Of a stretch of 64,000 bases of DNA, positions 55,546 through 63,529 are shown piece by piece (the stretch's first letter is position 1; each line of letters begins with the position of its first letter). The stretch comes from CAZYMI01 sp964648505 (lineage in GTDB: Bacteria; Pseudomonadota; Alphaproteobacteria; Micavibrionales; Micavibrionaceae), in assembly GCA_964648505.1 (NCBI GenBank), contig CAZYMI010000002.1, forward strand, positions 95,123 through 159,122, in the 5' to 3' direction. Under the pieces are notes generated by a model. That model saw only the letters and a list, made by a program, of their open reading frames with translations, did no database searches and had not been told where the DNA came from. Made by a program: the position numbers and the translations under genes.

Positions 55546-55902
55546 TCAAGCAAGGATTCGGGGAGGGCGTTTTAATCCGGATATAAAGTCGTCGTCCGGC
55601 TCGGCGTTAATATTGACAAAAGCGGTTTTTAGAACGGGAACCGCGACGTTAATGCTGCCCTGCGTTATGGTGGCGTGTGACATGCAGCAATGGCCGCAAC
55701 TTATGCAGGAATGTTTTACGTCTTTCGATGTCTGTTTGTCTTTAAAGTCATTCTTGGCGTGCTGTGCGCAAGCATCTTGAGTGTCGTCCGCTTCCTCAAC
55801 AGAGGAAATCTGTCCGCATTTTGACGAATCGAAAGTATGAGCAGCGGCTGAAAAGCCGCTGAATCCGATAGCAAAAACCAGCAATAGGACTAAAATTCTC
55901 AT
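55546..55902 (-). CDS. CzcI-like Cys/His-rich secreted protein
   Basis: A 118-residue protein with a signal peptide ending near SAAAH. The mature part holds CGQ, two more Cys and the dense cluster HSCISCGHCCMSH (near 66-78), a clear soft-metal ligand site. Small secreted proteins of this kind (CzcI-like) begin czc operons and modulate resistance. It is the first gene of the minus-strand island. No Shine-Dalgarno is seen; a GATAGC/GCTATC dyad lies directly before its ATG. Confidence 0.72.
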   Translation of the reverse strand: MRILVLLLVFAIGFSGFSAAAHTFDSSKCGQISSVEEADDTQDACAQHAKNDFKDKQTSKDVKHSCISCGHCCMSHATITQGSINVAVPVLKTAFVNINAEPDDDFISGLKRPPRILA

Positions 55903-55903
55903 A

Positions 55904-55916
55904 GCTATCAGATAGC
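55904..55916. promoter_or_regulatory. 13-bp dyad directly upstream of the CzcI-like start
   Basis: GCTATC, one base, GATAGC at 55904-55916, one base before the ATG (minus strand). It takes the place of a ribosome-binding site. It could be an operator for the ten-gene metal operon or an mRNA hairpin; no promoter elements are obvious around it. Confidence 0.4.
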
Positions 55917-56652
55917 ATACCTCGTCTGTGTTAACAATAGCTTAGTGCAAATTCTTCGTCTTTTTCCTGCGCTGGATAATCAGCTGAGGCGTGTTCCGTC
56001 TAATCAGCGCAAATTATCGATTGGTTTTCCCTATGAAAATGATCGAGCAGCCGGTTCACGATCACCCGCCTTGAAGATCCCGATCAGGTCAGAGCCATCC
56101 TCGGCGCTATGACCGCTCCATGTTCTGAGAATTTTAGAAAGACAATTTCCACACGATAAAAGTGATGTGACATCCGAATCGAAAATCCAATCATGAAAAT
56201 AAAATTCGGTTCTCAGTCGTCATAAACAATTTAATCGTCACGCTGATGTATGTCGGCTCAAAATTTTTTTTGCGCTGATGTTTGTTCCAAAAGCATACAC
56301 CTGTATCACAGAGGTTTTGCAAAACCTTTTTACATCAACCGCATCGCCTTCGCGTGTTGTGTGTAGGCCGTTACTTTGCAATCACTATCAGAGCAAAAAC
56401 TGCCTTCTTGTGCGCTCCACTCCCATTCATACGCTCGCGCCCATATCGCCGTAATAGCTCTGATAGTCCGTCAGCTGCATAGCGATGAACCCGTCCCGGA
56501 AAAGGGAAGATGTTAGCGTCGCTATGAATGAAAACCATGCTGAATTACCGATCTGTCTTCAAGCCTTAAATGTGCGCACGCCATTGGAGTGCGGCTTACG
56601 TGCGTCCGGTGTTTACGCATGAATTAAGTTCAGACTGCGTAGTATCACTCCG
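55917..56652. other. Non-coding region between the metal island and the sigma-like gene
   Basis: About 730 bases with no convincing gene on either strand; the open frames are short, lack ribosome-binding sites and have poor composition. It holds the 16-bp dyad at 56312-56327 and must carry the divergent promoters of the two flanking operons. Base composition fluctuates, as in a patched-together mobile region. Confidence 0.5.
56312..56331 (+). terminator. Perfect 16-bp palindrome followed by T-run
   Basis: AGGTTTTGCAAAACCT is a perfect dyad, followed immediately by TTTT. It may be a small terminator (TTGCAA tip) or an operator. It contains the 12-mer GGTTTTGCAAAA that also occurs at 43191-43202. 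Confidence 0.4.
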
Positions 56653-56697
56653 CCATTTTTCTTTTTTCCTGGGCCTAATCAAGGAAAAAGAAAATGG
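56653..56697 (+). promoter_or_regulatory. Inverted repeat burying the RBS and start codon of the sigma-like gene
   Basis: The left arm at 56653-56670 (CCATTTTTCTTTTTTCCT) is complementary to the right arm at 56682-56697 (AGGAAAAAGAAAATGG), with one extra T in each of its two T-runs and an 11-base loop between. The right arm contains the AAGGA site and the ATG at 56694. In mRNA this would be a stem of about 16 bp that sequesters the ribosome-binding site. Confidence 0.75.
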
Positions 56698-57266
56698 CCA
56701 AGAACCGCTACAGCGGCGTAGATTCCTACGCCGCTTTTTTTATTGCCTATAAAGCGAAAATCCTCACTCGAATGCCGATCTTTACGCCGGACGATTATGA
56801 TGATTTCCAGCAGGAGTTGATGCTGGCTTATCTTCATGCGTGGCCGGAGTTCGATCCGGAAAAAGGCGACAGGCGCAGCTTCATCAAAACTGTGGTCAAT
56901 ACGAAAGCCTTGATGCTGGTGCGTGATGCCGAACGGCAAAAGCGCTGGACGGGCGCGCGGGTGATATCTCTGTCCACGCCTGTAGGCGACGGCGATGATC
57001 CGACAACGCTGGCCGATGTCATCGATCACGAAAGCGGTCTATGGGGCAGCGTGTTCCAGGAGCATAGCCAGGCTTTTGCCGAGCAGCGGCTCGATATCCG
57101 GCGCATGTTGGCTGCCATGCCGGGCGATCTGCGGAAAACCTATCAAGCATTGTCAGAAAACAGTGTTTCCGAAGCCGCGATCCTCTTGGGCATCCCTCGC
57201 ACTACCATGTCCAGTCGATTGAAAAAACTAAGAAAATTTGTGGAGGACTACATGGCACAAAAATAA
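56694..57266 (+). CDS. Sigma-70-like factor of a mobile element
   Basis: A 190-residue protein with a region-2-like part (DDYDDFQQELMLAYLHAWPEFDP, then FIKTVVNTKALMLVRDAERQKR; about 28-85) and a C-terminal region-4-like helix-turn-helix (ENSVSEAAILLGIPRTTMSSRLKKLRKFV, about 155-185). It lacks the longer regions of housekeeping sigma factors, so it resembles ECF-size or phage/plasmid sigma-like regulators. It heads a plus-strand set with a 71-aa protein and a primase-helicase-like protein. The hairpin at 56653-56697 probably controls its translation. Confidence 0.75.
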   Translation: MAKNRYSGVDSYAAFFIAYKAKILTRMPIFTPDDYDDFQQELMLAYLHAWPEFDPEKGDRRSFIKTVVNTKALMLVRDAERQKRWTGARVISLSTPVGDGDDPTTLADVIDHESGLWGSVFQEHSQAFAEQRLDIRRMLAAMPGDLRKTYQALSENSVSEAAILLGIPRTTMSSRLKKLRKFVEDYMAQK

Positions 57267-57342
57267 TCTGCTGCCGCATCGTCGTTTTCAAACCGAACGG
57301 CATACCAGCCCTGTGTGACCACATCACACGAAAGGAAAAGGT

Positions 57343-57558
57343 ATGGATCAGGCACAAAACGGCGATATGGCTATGTTCAAATGGGTGCAGCGCGCGCCCG
57401 TTGGCCAGCTTAAAGCTCTCACGGACGAACGTCTGCAGGAAATTCGGGAGGCGCTGGTCAAGGAAGTCCGCGAAGTTGGCCGCGCCCTGCAATGGGTGGA
57501 CGGCATTATCAAGCTAAAGGCCATCGAGCGCGACAAGGCTGCCCCAGAGAAAGAATAA
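57343..57558 (+). CDS. 71-aa hypothetical protein
   Basis: Starts at an ATG after AAGGAAAAGG and ends four bases before the primase-like gene. It is a helical, charged protein (LKALTDERLQEIREALVKEVREVG, amphipathic), without a recognised domain. A 17-base dyad, GTGTGA-N5-TCACAC (57313-57329), resembles a shortened CRP/FNR half-site pair just upstream. Function unknown. Confidence 0.7.
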   Translation: MDQAQNGDMAMFKWVQRAPVGQLKALTDERLQEIREALVKEVREVGRALQWVDGIIKLKAIERDKAAPEKE

Positions 57559-57562
57559 CGCG

Positions 57563-59299
57563 GTGACACCGGAAAAAGGGACACCGCCGAAGGTTATTCC
57601 TCTGAAGCCGCTCTCGGCATCGGAGCTACGTCCGCGCGTACTGAACGCACTGCCCGATATTCTCAGGCATCTTCTTCCCGCTGGTATTGTTCGTGGCCGG
57701 AAATTCATGGTCGGCGATATCGACGGCAATAAGGGCGACAGCCTTGTCGTCGAGCTGCATGGCGAAAAGGCCGGACTCTGGCATGATTTTGCCACCGGCG
57801 CTGGAGGCGATATTTTCGATCTCTGGGGCGCGGTCAAAAACTTCGATCGACAATCACAGTTTCCGGCGCTGCTGCAGAATATTCAAAGTCATCTTGGCGC
57901 TGGTCTGTCGCCCGCGCCACGCGCCTCTCCCCGATCCGCTCCAGTCAATCGAAAACTTGGCAACCCTACCGCCAAGTGGGATTACGTCGATGGTGCCGGC
58001 CAGATCATCGCGTCCGTTTATCGCTACGATCTTCCGGATGGCTCCAAAGAATTCAGGCCGTGGGATGCCGTGCGCGGGGTAATGAAAGCGCCGGAGGTTC
58101 GCCCGCTCTATAACCAGCCCGGCCTGAAAAATGCCGAATTGGTTGTCCTGGTCGAAGGCGAGAAATGCGCCGAAGCGCTTTTATCAGTGAACGTGTGCGC
58201 GACCACGGCCATGAACGGGGCAAAAGCGCCGGTTAGCAAAACGGACTGGTCGCCCCTACAGGGAAAAAGAGTAATCATCTGGCCGGATCACGACGAGCCA
58301 GGTTTGGATTACGCACGCAACGCAGCCAGTGCGGCCGCCCGCGCTGGTGCTGTCCATGTGCATATCCTAAAAATCCCGCCCGAAAAGCCGCAAGCCTGGG
58401 ATGCCGCCGATGCGGTGGCCGAAGGATTAGATATTCATGCCATAATCAAGAATTGGGAACGGCTGGTGGCCAAAGACACGCCGCCGCCGCGAAAAACACT
58501 TCCGCTTTACAGCATTGCCGAGCTGCAACAAGACAGCAGTCCCATCCCTGATGATCTGATTTCTCCGCGCATTTTGACGCCGGGCGGGCTGCTAGTATTC
58601 GGTGGTGCGCCCAAGGTCGGCAAAAGCGATTTTCTGATCGCGCTTTTGGCGCACTTGGCCGGAGGCGCTCCATTCTTGGGCATGAGCTGCAAGCGCCCTT
58701 TACGCGTGTTCTATTTGCAGGCCGAGGTTCAATACCATTATCTGCGTGAGCGTGTGCAACGGCTGGCGCTTACCGAAGCTGCAACGCTGTTTCTCAATTC
58801 CAATTTCATCGTCACGCCGCAAATTTCGATTTGCCTGAATGAAGCTGGCATTGAAGCGGTTGTGGAAGCCATCCACCAGCGGTTCTCGGATGCGCCGCCC
58901 GATATCATCGCTATCGATCCGCTCCGTAATGTGTTCGATGGCGGTGGGCTTGGCGGCGAAAACGACAATGACGCGATGATGTTTTTCCTGGCACAACGCC
59001 TTGAAGAACTGCGCCGTCGCGTCAACCCGAATGCTGGAATCATTCTCGCGCATCACACGCGTAAACTGTTCAAGAAAGCAGCGGAGGAAGACCCGTTTCA
59101 GGCTTTAAGCGGCGCTGGAGCGCTGCGTTCCTACTACACCTCTGGCATCATGCTCCACCGGCCTGATGAAAAGCGACCAGAGCGGCTACTGCTTTTTGAA
59201 TTGCGTAACGGCCCAGAGCTGCCGCCTAAAATGGTAGCGCGCGCAACGCGCGGTTGGGAAGAAGTCGAAAACTATACCGCGCGGTTGGCTGGCCTATAA
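57563..59299 (+). CDS. TOPRIM / RecA-like (RepA-type) primase-helicase protein
   Basis: A 578-residue protein starting at GTG 57563. Order of parts: a zinc-free N-terminal domain with FATGAGGDIFDLWGAV (about 75-90), a TOPRIM domain with VVLVEGEKCAEALL (about 194-207) and WPDHDEPG, and a RecA/DnaB-like ATPase with Walker A GGAPKVGKSDFLIALL (about 352-367) and Walker B IIAIDPL. This layout is seen in plasmid and phage primase-helicases (RepA/AAA_25). The TAA at 59297-59299 coincides with the jump to GC-rich DNA, so its natural 3' end may be missing. It could support replication of an excised element. Confidence 0.82.
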   Translation: MTPEKGTPPKVIPLKPLSASELRPRVLNALPDILRHLLPAGIVRGRKFMVGDIDGNKGDSLVVELHGEKAGLWHDFATGAGGDIFDLWGAVKNFDRQSQFPALLQNIQSHLGAGLSPAPRASPRSAPVNRKLGNPTAKWDYVDGAGQIIASVYRYDLPDGSKEFRPWDAVRGVMKAPEVRPLYNQPGLKNAELVVLVEGEKCAEALLSVNVCATTAMNGAKAPVSKTDWSPLQGKRVIIWPDHDEPGLDYARNAASAAARAGAVHVHILKIPPEKPQAWDAADAVAEGLDIHAIIKNWERLVAKDTPPPRKTLPLYSIAELQQDSSPIPDDLISPRILTPGGLLVFGGAPKVGKSDFLIALLAHLAGGAPFLGMSCKRPLRVFYLQAEVQYHYLRERVQRLALTEAATLFLNSNFIVTPQISICLNEAGIEAVVEAIHQRFSDAPPDIIAIDPLRNVFDGGGLGGENDNDAMMFFLAQRLEELRRRVNPNAGIILAHHTRKLFKKAAEEDPFQALSGAGALRSYYTSGIMLHRPDEKRPERLLLFELRNGPELPPKMVARATRGWEEVENYTARLAGL

Positions 59300-59300
59300 G

Positions 59301-60254
59301 GCCGGAGGGCAGGGGGGTGAGAAGAAAACGCTCGCCCGCGCGCGCCAGATCATCACCTTGCCGCAAGAGCAGTTGGTGAAGGAGTTTTTCATCCCGATGG
59401 CGGGCTGTGACGCCTTTGGCGGTGCGATTGCCGAGAACATCGGGCCTTTCATCGCAGGCGAGTCCAAAGATATGCCAGCGATCCTGCGAACGCTGGCCGA
59501 AGCTACCCGCTTTATCAGCGACGAGCGGTTGAAGGAGGCAACGGCAACGTCGGATTTCGACATTCGCCGGATGCCCTTTGAACGGATGACCATCTATCTC
59601 GTCATCCCGCCCGATCGCATGAAGGTGCAGGGCACCTGGCTGCGCCTCATGCTGGCGGCGGTCGCTCACGCATTCCGCACGGCCAGCCCTCGACCGCAGA
59701 CCCGAGGCATGATGCTCATCGACGAACTGCCCGCCCTTGGCCGCATCCCTGAACTGACGACCGACCTTGCCACCATGAGCGGCTACGGGCTCGATTACAC
59801 CCTCATCGTTCAGGACATGGGGCAGCTTGAGGGCATTTACGGGGAGGCGGGTGCGCAGACGATCCTGGCGAACTGCACGTGGAAATGGTTTTGCCGTGTC
59901 CGCGACCACAAGACCGCCAAGTATCTCTCCGAAACACTTGGCCAGCGCACAATCGCTACGACCACCACCAGTCAGGGCAGCAGTGCGTCAGGGGAAACCT
60001 CTGGCACCACCTTTGGGGAAATGGGACGCTCCCTGTTGACCCCCGACGAGGTGATGAACCTGCACCGCAGCAAGGCCATCGTTCTGCCGCCCGAAGGCCG
60101 CGCGATCTTGGTGCGACCCGTCGATCATTGGGAGTTTCCGCGCGAGTTCCAGTTATTCGCGGAGGGCTCGATGCGGGCATTCTTCATGCCTCCGCCCCTT
60201 ACTGATCCGAACCCCTACTATCAGGCCAAACCGGACGAAGCATCCCCAGCTTGA
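59301..60254 (+). pseudogene. traG: traG/virD4 coupling-protein fragment, 5' end missing
   Basis: About 318 codons of the C-terminal half of a type IV coupling ATPase. The frame continues upstream through the junction to a TAG at 59235 with no usable start, so the first half, including Walker A, is absent. The kept part has the TraG/VirD4 Walker B-like MMLIDELPALGRIPEL (near 116-131 of the fragment), LIVQDMGQLEGIYGE, and the LTPDEVMNL and VRPVDHWEFPREFQLF tail. It is likely non-functional and marks where an element broke. Base use is clearly more GC-rich than before 59300. Confidence 0.85.
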
Positions 60255-60331
60255 TCGTGGACGACGGCGGGGCAGGGGTCATTCGACAATCAGCCGCAAA
60301 TCTGCTATTATGGAAATAACAGGATATGCAA

Positions 60332-60644
60332 GCCATGCGCGGTAACACCGCGCGCTTGGCAAGGGGTCATTTCATACCCCGTTGCATCCCCAGACCAAGG
60401 GAGGCCTTCGTGCCCCCCTGTGGAACCCCCAGAGCAGGAGCCGTCCCGCCCCTGCACCCTGGATCAGGGCACCGCCCTGAACCCGCCAAGGGAGATTTCA
60501 TTCTCCCTTGGAACCCATGACCGCTGATCGACAGCGGCTTCGACCAAAGAGCCTTCGTGCCCTTTGGAAACCAGATCAGGGCGGCGCGACCCCCTGAACC
60601 CCCGGCAGGCATTTCGGCCTGCACCGACCAGGGCGGACCCTTGG
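60332..60644 (+). repeat. Array of eleven consecutive hairpins, many followed by GAACCC
   Basis: Hairpins by eye: 60332-60360 (GCCA/TGGC around GCGCGGT/ACCGCGC); 60363-60380 (GGGGT, CATTTCAT, ACCCC); 60395-60423 (loop CTTCGT); 60434-60455; 60464-60480 (TCAGGGC, ACC, GCCCTGA); 60486-60511 (CCAAGGGAGA/TCTCCCTTGG, perfect 10 bp); 60521-60537 (CCGCTG/CAGCGG); 60544-60567 (loop CTTCGT); 60576-60597; 60605-60622 (GCAGGC/GCCTGC); 60628-60644. Six are followed by GGAACCC, TGAACCC or a near variant. Loops with ATTTC recur in three and CTTCGT in two. Spacing between hairpins is only a few bases. No frame inside looks coding. It occupies the leader of mobC, where an oriT or a structured leader RNA would lie. 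I do not recognise a named family. Confidence 0.8.
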
Positions 60645-60668
60645 AACCCTTCATTGCGCGGAGGGCGG

Positions 60669-61046
60669 GTGGCGAGCGGAACGGACAAGCGGCAACGAAC
60701 CGTCACGGTCACGGTGCGCCTAACCGTTGACGAGCGTGCTCGCCTGGAAGATTTGTCCTCCCGCTCAGGCCTCGCCGCTGGCGCATTCATGCGCGCCGCG
60801 ACTTTCGGCAATGCTGGCCCCCGCGCCCAGCGCCGCCCGCCCGTCGATCATGTTGCGCTGCGCCAATTGCTTGGCGAGCTTGGACGGGTCGGCAACAACA
60901 TCAACCAGATCGCTCGTGCCGTGAACACCGGCGAAGCCCCCGATGCTCCCGAACTGCGCGAAGCCCTGCGCGCCTACCTAGAACTCCGCGATGCTATCTT
61001 TGTCGCCCTCGGCATGGAGCCTGCCGGTGATAATCAAGGGCGCTAG
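60669..61046 (+). CDS. mobC: Mobilization protein MobC
   Basis: A 125-residue accessory protein of a mobilization relaxosome. The GTG at 60669 follows GGAGGG. It has a ribbon-helix-helix N-terminus (RTVTVTVRLTVDERARLEDLSSRSGLAAGAFMRAATFG) and the MobC block LLGELGRVGNNINQIARAVNTG (about 73-94). It overlaps the relaxase start by 20 bases. Together with the relaxase it would nick oriT of a mobilizable element. Confidence 0.88.
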   Translation: MASGTDKRQRTVTVTVRLTVDERARLEDLSSRSGLAAGAFMRAATFGNAGPRAQRRPPVDHVALRQLLGELGRVGNNINQIARAVNTGEAPDAPELREALRAYLELRDAIFVALGMEPAGDNQGR

Positions 61047-62442
61047 TCGGGCAGGGCCTAAGCAGCTTGCGCGGCACCTGGCGCGCACTGACACCAACGA
61101 ACGTGTCGAGGTGCTGGAGCTGCAATCCCCGACCGGCTCCATGATGGAGGCCTTTCGGGATTGGCAAATGCTTGCCGACGGGACACGCGGCAAGCTCGGC
61201 CTCTATCACGCCAACATTGACCCTGCGCAGCAGTATGAAATGACGCGCGAGCAGTGGAGCCGCGCAGTGGACGTGCTAGAGGAGGAGCTGGGCTTGCAAG
61301 GGCAGCCCCGCGCCGTCGTCCTTCACGAGAAGGAAGGCCGCCAGCATATCCACGTCGTTTGGCAGCGCACCGACATCGACACGATGCTATTGCGCCATGA
61401 CGGACGCAACTTCGACGCTCACGAACGCGCCAGCCAACGCCTCGAACAAGAGTTCGGCCATGAGCCTGTCCCTGGCAAGCACGCCAAGCGTGATCGGGAC
61501 GCGCAGCCCGAATTTCCCAAGTCTGAAATCACCCATGCCGAATGGCAGCAATCCGAGCGCAGCGGGATCGACCCTCGCGCCCGAAAGGACCAGATCACCG
61601 GCCTGTATGAGGCTAGCGACACCGGCCCTGCCTTCAAAGCGGCCTTGGCCGATGCAGGCTATGTGCTCGCCAAGGGCGACCGACGCGATTTTGTGCTGAT
61701 CGACGCAGGCGGAGAAGTCCTGAGCCTTCCGCGCCAGATTGCAGGCGTCACAGCCAAAGACCTACGCAGCTTCATGGCGGACGTGCCGCTGGGCGACCTA
61801 CCTACCGTTGCCGAAGCGCGCGCCATGCAGCGCGAACGAGGGCAGGGGACTCAACCTGACCAAGAGCCCGCGGCGACCGACGCCGACGCAAAGCTGCAAG
61901 AGCGCATTAAGGCAGTTACCGCCGAGATTGAATCTCGCCATGCCGAACAGCGCGCCGAGCAAGAACGCCGCCACGGGCGCGAGATCGACGACCTACAGCA
62001 GGCGCAGCAAAAGTCCGCCGACCAGGCCTTTGAGGCATTCGCAAAAGAACAAGCCCGCCGCGCTATGGCAGATCGACCAGCAGAGCCAGGGGCATTTGAA
62101 CGCCTGTGGCAGTCAATTCGTGAAACCATATCGGACGAAGCCCGATTGCAACGTGAGGCCGCAGAAGGCCGCCGCGCGGCAGAAGCCGACGAGCGCCGCG
62201 AACAGGCCGCACGTATCTTAGTTTCAGGGCTGGAATCGCAGCATCGAGCCGAACTGGACGCCCTTGTTGCGCGGCAAGGGCAGGAGAGGGCCGACTTGAT
62301 CCGTGAGCAGGCCGACGACAAAGCGCGCCGCCGTGCCGATGACGAGCGCGCCCGCCAGATCGAGCGCGAGTATGAGCAGCGTCGTCAGGACGCCTTGAGC
62401 CGTAACCGCGAAGGGCCGGAGCGTGACGACCGCGCACGCTGA
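61027..62442 (+). CDS. Relaxase / mobilization nuclease (MobA/VirD2-like)
   Basis: A 471-residue protein with an N-terminal relaxase domain: IIKGASRAGPKQLARHLART at the start, then LHEKEGRQHIHVVWQRTD (about 98-115), which has the metal-binding H-x-H pattern. The C-terminal 200 residues are a long Arg/Glu/Ala-rich coiled coil. I start at GTG 61027, which overlaps mobC by 20 bases; the frame is open to 60991 but adds poor residues. It should nick and lead transfer of the element. The coupling partner in this window (traG) is truncated, so it could only be mobilized with outside help. Confidence 0.86.
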   Translation: MIIKGASRAGPKQLARHLARTDTNERVEVLELQSPTGSMMEAFRDWQMLADGTRGKLGLYHANIDPAQQYEMTREQWSRAVDVLEEELGLQGQPRAVVLHEKEGRQHIHVVWQRTDIDTMLLRHDGRNFDAHERASQRLEQEFGHEPVPGKHAKRDRDAQPEFPKSEITHAEWQQSERSGIDPRARKDQITGLYEASDTGPAFKAALADAGYVLAKGDRRDFVLIDAGGEVLSLPRQIAGVTAKDLRSFMADVPLGDLPTVAEARAMQRERGQGTQPDQEPAATDADAKLQERIKAVTAEIESRHAEQRAEQERRHGREIDDLQQAQQKSADQAFEAFAKEQARRAMADRPAEPGAFERLWQSIRETISDEARLQREAAEGRRAAEADERREQAARILVSGLESQHRAELDALVARQGQERADLIREQADDKARRRADDERARQIEREYEQRRQDALSRNREGPERDDRAR

Positions 62443-63017
62443 CGGGCTCGCGTTTCCTGCAACCAATACCGAGCCTGCAATCCATCAAGGTTGCCATTGT
62501 TGCCCCGGCATCCCGCTTTGTCCGCGACCTCGCGGCTGCGTTGCTGCCAAGCCTCATATCCCGTTTCATGAGTGCAGCCCGCCGACCGTCGAAAGCAGCC
62601 AGCGGCAAAACCACTGGCACTGACAGCGAGGCACCGCCCAGCTTTTTCTCCTACGTAACCGCACAGTCTGCCGACCAGGGCGACAGTGATCCAATATCGG
62701 CATTCATGGCGCCACCCTTGGCGCCGCGTCCGAACCCGCGACCACGACCACGACGCAGCCTCAGAGCACGTTTCCGCTCCCGCTTTTTTGCCCGCATCTT
62801 CCGCCCCCGCTGAGTGATGATGTTGCGCCAGTCCTCCCGCGTTGCCCCTCCGTTTGATCGTAGTCCTTTGCCGGAACCGTGCGCTCTCGCGTCAACAGGA
62901 AGCCTCGGCTCCCCCTAAAGGTTGCCCCCAATTTTCCTGTCTGACGCTGCGCCCTGGCTCCGGCGGGCCGTCCTCATCCCTTCGGGGAAAGCAACGCTAA
63001 CCAAGAGGACAAGGCAC
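62443..63017. other. Region between relaxase and DUF2958 gene, no confident gene
   Basis: GC-rich, with overlapping short frames in several phases. The longest on the plus strand, about 62541-62813 (TTG start, Arg/Pro-rich end), has no ribosome-binding site and is not a family I know. The end of the region should carry the promoter of the DUF2958 gene. It may be the remnant of decayed coding sequence. Confidence 0.4.
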
Positions 63018-63323
63018 ATGAAACTCATCACCAAAGAACAGCAGAGCAAGATGCTCGATCAGGGCAGGGCGAACGCCGAACGTGCAGGCGGCATCGACTT
63101 CCCGCCTGTGGTCAAACTCTTCACCCCCGACGCGAATGCGACGTGGCTGCTCACCGAGATTGATCCCGAGAACCCCGATTTGGCCTTCGGCCTGTGCGAC
63201 CTCGGCCACCCCGAGCTGGGCTGGGTGTCGCTCGCCTTTGCCCAAGCATGGATTCATGCCGAGGCCGCTAAGCCAGAATGGCAGGCCCGCGAGGCCAGCC
63301 AACGCCAGATGAGCCTTTTCTAG
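63018..63323 (+). CDS. DUF2958 family protein
   Basis: A 101-residue cytosolic protein of plasmids and integrative elements. The family pattern is clear: MKLITKEQQSKMLDQGRANAE, FPPVVKLFTPDANATWLLTEIDPENPD, AFGLCDLGHPELGWVSLA. The last 25 residues differ from members I recall. The ATG at 63018 follows AGAGGACAAGG. The function is unknown. The 3' end is followed by a GC-rich hairpin at 63331. Confidence 0.88.
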   Translation: MKLITKEQQSKMLDQGRANAERAGGIDFPPVVKLFTPDANATWLLTEIDPENPDLAFGLCDLGHPELGWVSLAFAQAWIHAEAAKPEWQAREASQRQMSLF

Positions 63324-63330
63324 AGAGGGT

Positions 63331-63355
63331 GCGCCGCCGGCGTTGCCGGCGGCGC
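63331..63355. terminator. Perfect 11-bp GC hairpin between convergent genes
   Basis: GCGCCGCCGGC and GCCGGCGGCGC pair perfectly around loop GTT, eight bases after the DUF2958 stop and just before the stop of the convergent 55-aa gene. There is no T-run, so it is a strong hairpin that may act as a bidirectional terminator or mRNA-end stabiliser. Confidence 0.6.
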
Positions 63356-63361
63356 GTCTCA

Positions 63362-63529
63362 TCAGGCGTAAGCGCGTGTCAGAGCCAGCGATATCATGTC
63401 GATGGCGGCCAGTGCCAGACGACGCTCGGGCGACCCGCTTTGCGCAGCATAGAGGCGACGGTGCGCGTCACTGAGCATGAAGTTCAGTTCGCTGGTGCTG
63501 CGGGTTTCCAAAGCGATGATGTGTTGCAT
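63362..63529 (-). CDS. 55-aa hypothetical protein
   Basis: Reads M-Q-H-I-I-A-L-E-T-R at the start, then SELNFMLSDAHRRLYAAQ, SPERRLALAAIDMISLA and LTRAYA to the TGA at 63362-63364. A perfect AGGAGG lies six bases before the ATG, which makes the frame credible despite its size. It is helical and probably cytosolic, with no recognised family. It converges on the DUF2958 gene and is part of the plasmid-like block. Confidence 0.7.
   Translation of the reverse strand: MQHIIALETRSTSELNFMLSDAHRRLYAAQSGSPERRLALAAIDMISLALTRAYA

Noticed and set aside
59226..59909. 227-aa minus-strand frame opposite the traG fragment
   Set aside because: GC-rich shadow frame; the plus strand gives unmistakable coupling-protein motifs.
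60332..60644. CRISPR array as explanation of the repeats before mobC
   Set aside because: There are no identical repeats with unique spacers; units differ in sequence and are hairpins nearly touching each other, with no cas genes.
62063..62620. 185-aa minus-strand frame over the relaxase tail
   Set aside because: The Arg/Ala-rich coiled coil on the plus strand explains the open antisense frame.
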